The translations under genes and the position numbers were made by a program. Below, in pieces: positions 62,086-64,000 of a DNA stretch of 64,000 nucleotides. How positions within the stretch are numbered: the first letter of the stretch is position 1; every line of letters starts with the position of its first letter. This DNA is from Mesonia mobilis DSM 19841 (GTDB lineage: Bacteria; Bacteroidota; Bacteroidia; Flavobacteriales; Flavobacteriaceae): assembly GCF_000423405.1 (NCBI RefSeq), contig NZ_AUHX01000008.1, forward strand, positions 124,001 to 188,000, read 5' to 3'. A model generated the notes under the pieces. The model saw only the letters and a list, made by a program, of their open reading frames with translations. It did not search any database and had not been told where the DNA came from.

Positions 62086-62463
62086 CTACGCTGTTGCGTT
62101 TTTAACATTGGTCTTTACTTCTTCTTTTTTAACTTCTTTTTGAAATTTTGCGTTTTTCTCTCTTAAGGCTTCTAATTTTTCTTCCATTGCAGAAAGAATA
62201 TCGTCTGCTTTATAGCTTGCTGAAGAAAGTGTTTCTTCTAATTTAGATTCGAAATTAAGTTTTGCGCTCTTAGCAGATTCAGATAAGTTAGAAGAGGTTT
62301 CTTTAACTTGCTCATCTAATCTCTTCTTCGCTTTTTTAGCTTCTTTATTAAGTTTCTTACGTGTATTTTCTCCTTTATCTGGAGCGTAAAGTAAACCTAC
62401 TCCTGCACCAATTGCAGCACCGGTTAGTAAAGCTAAGATGGTTGTTCCTGTATTATTTGCCAT
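62086..62463 (-). CDS. YtxH-domain protein
   Basis: A 125-residue protein with a short glycine-rich membrane segment (TGTTILALLTGAAIGAGVGLLYAPDKG), the YtxH signature, followed by a Lys/Glu-rich coiled coil with periodic hydrophobic residues. In Bacillus this family is induced by general stress. The first gene of a three-gene operon with a TAAATTTG element 36 bases upstream. Confidence 0.82.
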   Translation of the reverse strand: MANNTGTTILALLTGAAIGAGVGLLYAPDKGENTRKKLNKEAKKAKKRLDEQVKETSSNLSESAKSAKLNFESKLEETLSSASYKADDILSAMEEKLEALREKNAKFQKEVKKEEVKTNVKNATA

Positions 62464-62498
62464 AATTCTTGTTTTTAAAGGTTAATGATTAGTTCCTT

Positions 62499-62506
62499 CA
62501 AATTTA
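62499..62506 (-). promoter_or_regulatory. Putative -7 element of the YtxH operon
   Basis: On the minus strand this reads TAAATTTG, a full match to TAnnTTTG, 36 bases before the YtxH start codon. Confidence 0.4.
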
Positions 62507-62599
62507 ACATTTATCGGTCTTGCTTGTTGTTAATAACCGGTTAATATCCTGAAATTCAATGCTAAAATTATCTTAATGAAATCTGAATTATTTCCACAT

Positions 62600-62637
62600 A
62601 AAAAAAGCGCATTCATCTTAATTATTGAATGCGCTTT
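62600..62637 (-). terminator. glnS terminator
   Basis: GCGCATTCA (62607-62615) pairs with TGAATGCGC (62626-62634). On the minus strand the stem is followed by T6, as expected for termination of glnS, whose stop lies about 22 bases upstream of the hairpin. Confidence 0.88.
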
Positions 62638-62658
62638 GATCAGCTAAATTGAAAAAAC

Positions 62659-64000
62659 TTATTTTTTCTTAGCCCAAGAATCTCTTAGCGTTACGGTTCT
62701 GTTGAAGACTAATTTTTCTGAAGTACTACTTTGATCTACACAGAAATAACCGATTCGTTGAAACTGAAATTGTTCTAATTCCTTTGCCTCTTTTAAACTT
62801 GGTTCTACATAACCGGTAATGACTTCTAACGAATTAGGATTTACAAATTCTAAGTAATCTTTTTCTTTATCTGCATCTGGAGCTTCCACTGTAAATAAAC
62901 GATCGTATAAACGTACTTCTGCGGCAACCGCATGTTTAATAGAAACCCAATGTAAGGTTCCTTTTACTTTACGTTTAGACTCTTCTGTACCACTACCGCT
63001 TTTACTTAACGGATCGTAGGTACAATGTATTTCGGTGATATTTCCTTCTTCATCTTTAACTACATCTTCTCCTTTGATGATGTAAGCATTCTTTAAACGT
63101 ACTTCTTTTCCTAAAGTTAATCTGAAAAATTTACGGTTCGCACTTTCTTTAAAGTCTTCTCTTTCAATATATAATTCTTTTGAAAAAGGTACTTGTCTGC
63201 TTCCTGCATTTTCATCTTCAGGATTGTTTTCTGCCTCTAGCCATTCTTCTTCTTTCTCGTAATTGGTAATGACTAATTTTACCGGATCTAAAACACCCAT
63301 TACTCGTGGTGCAGTTTTATTTAAATCTTCTCGAGCGCAGAATTCTAAATGAGAAAGATCGATGATATTTTCACGCTTTCCTACTCCAATCGATTCAGCA
63401 AATTTTCTAATAGAATTTGGTGTGTAACCTCTTCTTCGTAAACCTGAAATAGTAGGCATTCGCGGATCATCCCAAGATTCTACCAATCCTTTTTCTACCA
63501 ATTGCGCTAATTTACGTTTACTAACTATCGTATGACTTAAATTACGACGTGCGAACTCTCGCTGTTTAGGTTGAAATTCTTCCGGTTTGCTTACTTTATT
63601 TACAAACCAATTATATAATTCTCTATGCGGAAGAAATTCTAAGGTACAAAATGAATGAGAGATCGATTCGATAAAATCACTTTCTCCGTGTGCCCAATCG
63701 TACATCGGGTAAATTTTCCACTTGTCATTAGTTCTGTGATGCGCTTTATGTACACAACGATACATAATTGGATCGCGCATTAACATATTAGAAGAAGTCA
63801 TATCGATCTTAGCACGAAGTACATGCGCTCCTTCCGGAGTATCGCCGTTCTTCATCGCTTCAAAAAGTTCTAGGTTTTCTTCTACAGAACGCTCACGATA
63901 CGGACTTTCTTTACCAGGTTCGGTTGGTGTTCCTTTTTGGTTGGCAATCGCTTCAGAAGTTTGGCTGTCTACATAAGCATCGCCATTTTTAATCATCTCT
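62659..64000 (-). CDS. glnS: Glutaminyl-tRNA synthetase, 5'-truncated by the window edge
   Basis: About 446 C-terminal codons of a class I synthetase are present; the reading frame stays open to position 64000, so the true start lies outside. The segments DPIMYRCVHKAHHRTNDKWKIYPMYDWAHG, SISHSFCTLEF and the KMSKS-type loop TIVSKRKLAQLV identify GlnRS, and the two anticodon-binding barrels follow (about 290-440 of the visible part). The N-terminal HIGH motif is not visible. The enzyme charges tRNA-Gln directly, so this organism does not depend on the GatCAB amidation route for Gln. It ends in a strong terminator. Confidence 0.96.
   Translation of the reverse strand, partial: EMIKNGDAYVDSQTSEAIANQKGTPTEPGKESPYRERSVEENLELFEAMKNGDTPEGAHVLRAKIDMTSSNMLMRDPIMYRCVHKAHHRTNDKWKIYPMYDWAHGESDFIESISHSFCTLEFLPHRELYNWFVNKVSKPEEFQPKQREFARRNLSHTIVSKRKLAQLVEKGLVESWDDPRMPTISGLRRRGYTPNSIRKFAESIGVGKRENIIDLSHLEFCAREDLNKTAPRVMGVLDPVKLVITNYEKEEEWLEAENNPEDENAGSRQVPFSKELYIEREDFKESANRKFFRLTLGKEVRLKNAYIIKGEDVVKDEEGNITEIHCTYDPLSKSGSGTEESKRKVKGTLHWVSIKHAVAAEVRLYDRLFTVEAPDADKEKDYLEFVNPNSLEVITGYVEPSLKEAKELEQFQFQRIGYFCVDQSSTSEKLVFNRTVTLRDSWAKKK

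Noticed and set aside
1-64000. tRNA, rRNA, riboswitch, CRISPR or insertion sequence anywhere in the window
   Set aside because: I looked for cloverleaf T-loop sequences, ribosomal motifs, regular repeats with spacers and transposase motifs and saw none. A tRNAscan, Rfam and IS search would be needed for certainty.

Overview
The window looks like a chromosomal segment of a marine-type member of the Flavobacteriaceae (Bacteroidota). The evidence is the AT-rich sequence, a gliding/type IX secretion lipoprotein (SprE/PorW-like), a bactofilin start, many lineage-typical families (DUF4175, DUF4254, DUF4837, DUF5687-like, DUF6427-like) and repeated matches to the Bacteroidota -7 promoter element TAnnTTTG. 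No rRNA, tRNA, CRISPR array, transposase or prophage was recognised, and no gene-free stretch exceeds 300 bases (the longest is about 220 bases, at 47586-47805).

Layout. (1) 1-6038: bactofilin start, sprE, then a PadR-controlled ABC module (PadR, HAAS-like membrane protein, DUF5687-like permease, ATPase). (2) 6164-13251: a ferredoxin-reductase-type flavoprotein, a GT9 glycosyltransferase with DUF4254, a D12-class adenine methylase coupled to an unrecognised protein with PD-(D/E)XK-like residues (a candidate type II restriction-modification pair), DUF6427, DUF6341 and purD. (3) 13331-41446: a large extracellular/surface polysaccharide locus. It holds a PaaK-like ligase, glycosyltransferases, an initiating sugar-phosphate transferase, UDP-glucuronate and UDP-xylose synthesis, a strongly AT-rich cassette (two glycosyltransferases, two Wzy/ligase-like proteins, a pyruvyl transferase, a flippase), sulfate activation (cysQ, cysN, cysD, cysC, double DUF2061), wecC/wecB, rfbDCAB, a Wzz-like protein, and then DUF6909-, GH3- and M23-family genes at the upstream end. 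(4) 41565-47585: tatA, DUF4837, a LysM lytic transglycosylase, pgk, holB and an OmpH-like protein. (5) 47806-55574: a methyltransferase, two paralogous lipoproteins, mnmG, ybeY and a very long DUF4175 protein. (6) 55751-64000: gltX, a slipin, an M16 peptidase, a three-gene envelope/stress-like set (YtxH, holin-like, DUF6327-like) and a 5'-truncated glnS.

How it works together. The polysaccharide locus can make dTDP-L-rhamnose, UDP-ManNAcA, UDP-GlcA and UDP-xylose, attach a first sugar to a lipid carrier, assemble, flip and polymerise repeat units, and add pyruvate. The sulfate-activation genes lie inside the same run of genes with no sulfate-reduction genes beside them. This suggests that PAPS is made for sulfation of the polymer, although no sulfotransferase is visible here.

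Two perfect 16-bp palindromes matching the ParB-binding parS consensus bracket mnmG (49676-49691 and 51588-51603), which places the window probably in the replication-origin half of the chromosome. The most novel candidates are the methylase-linked putative nuclease (10122-10760), the DUF6909 protein with a nucleoside-phosphorylase-like C-terminus (37381-39060), and the sulfate-activation block with its tandem DUF2061 protein.
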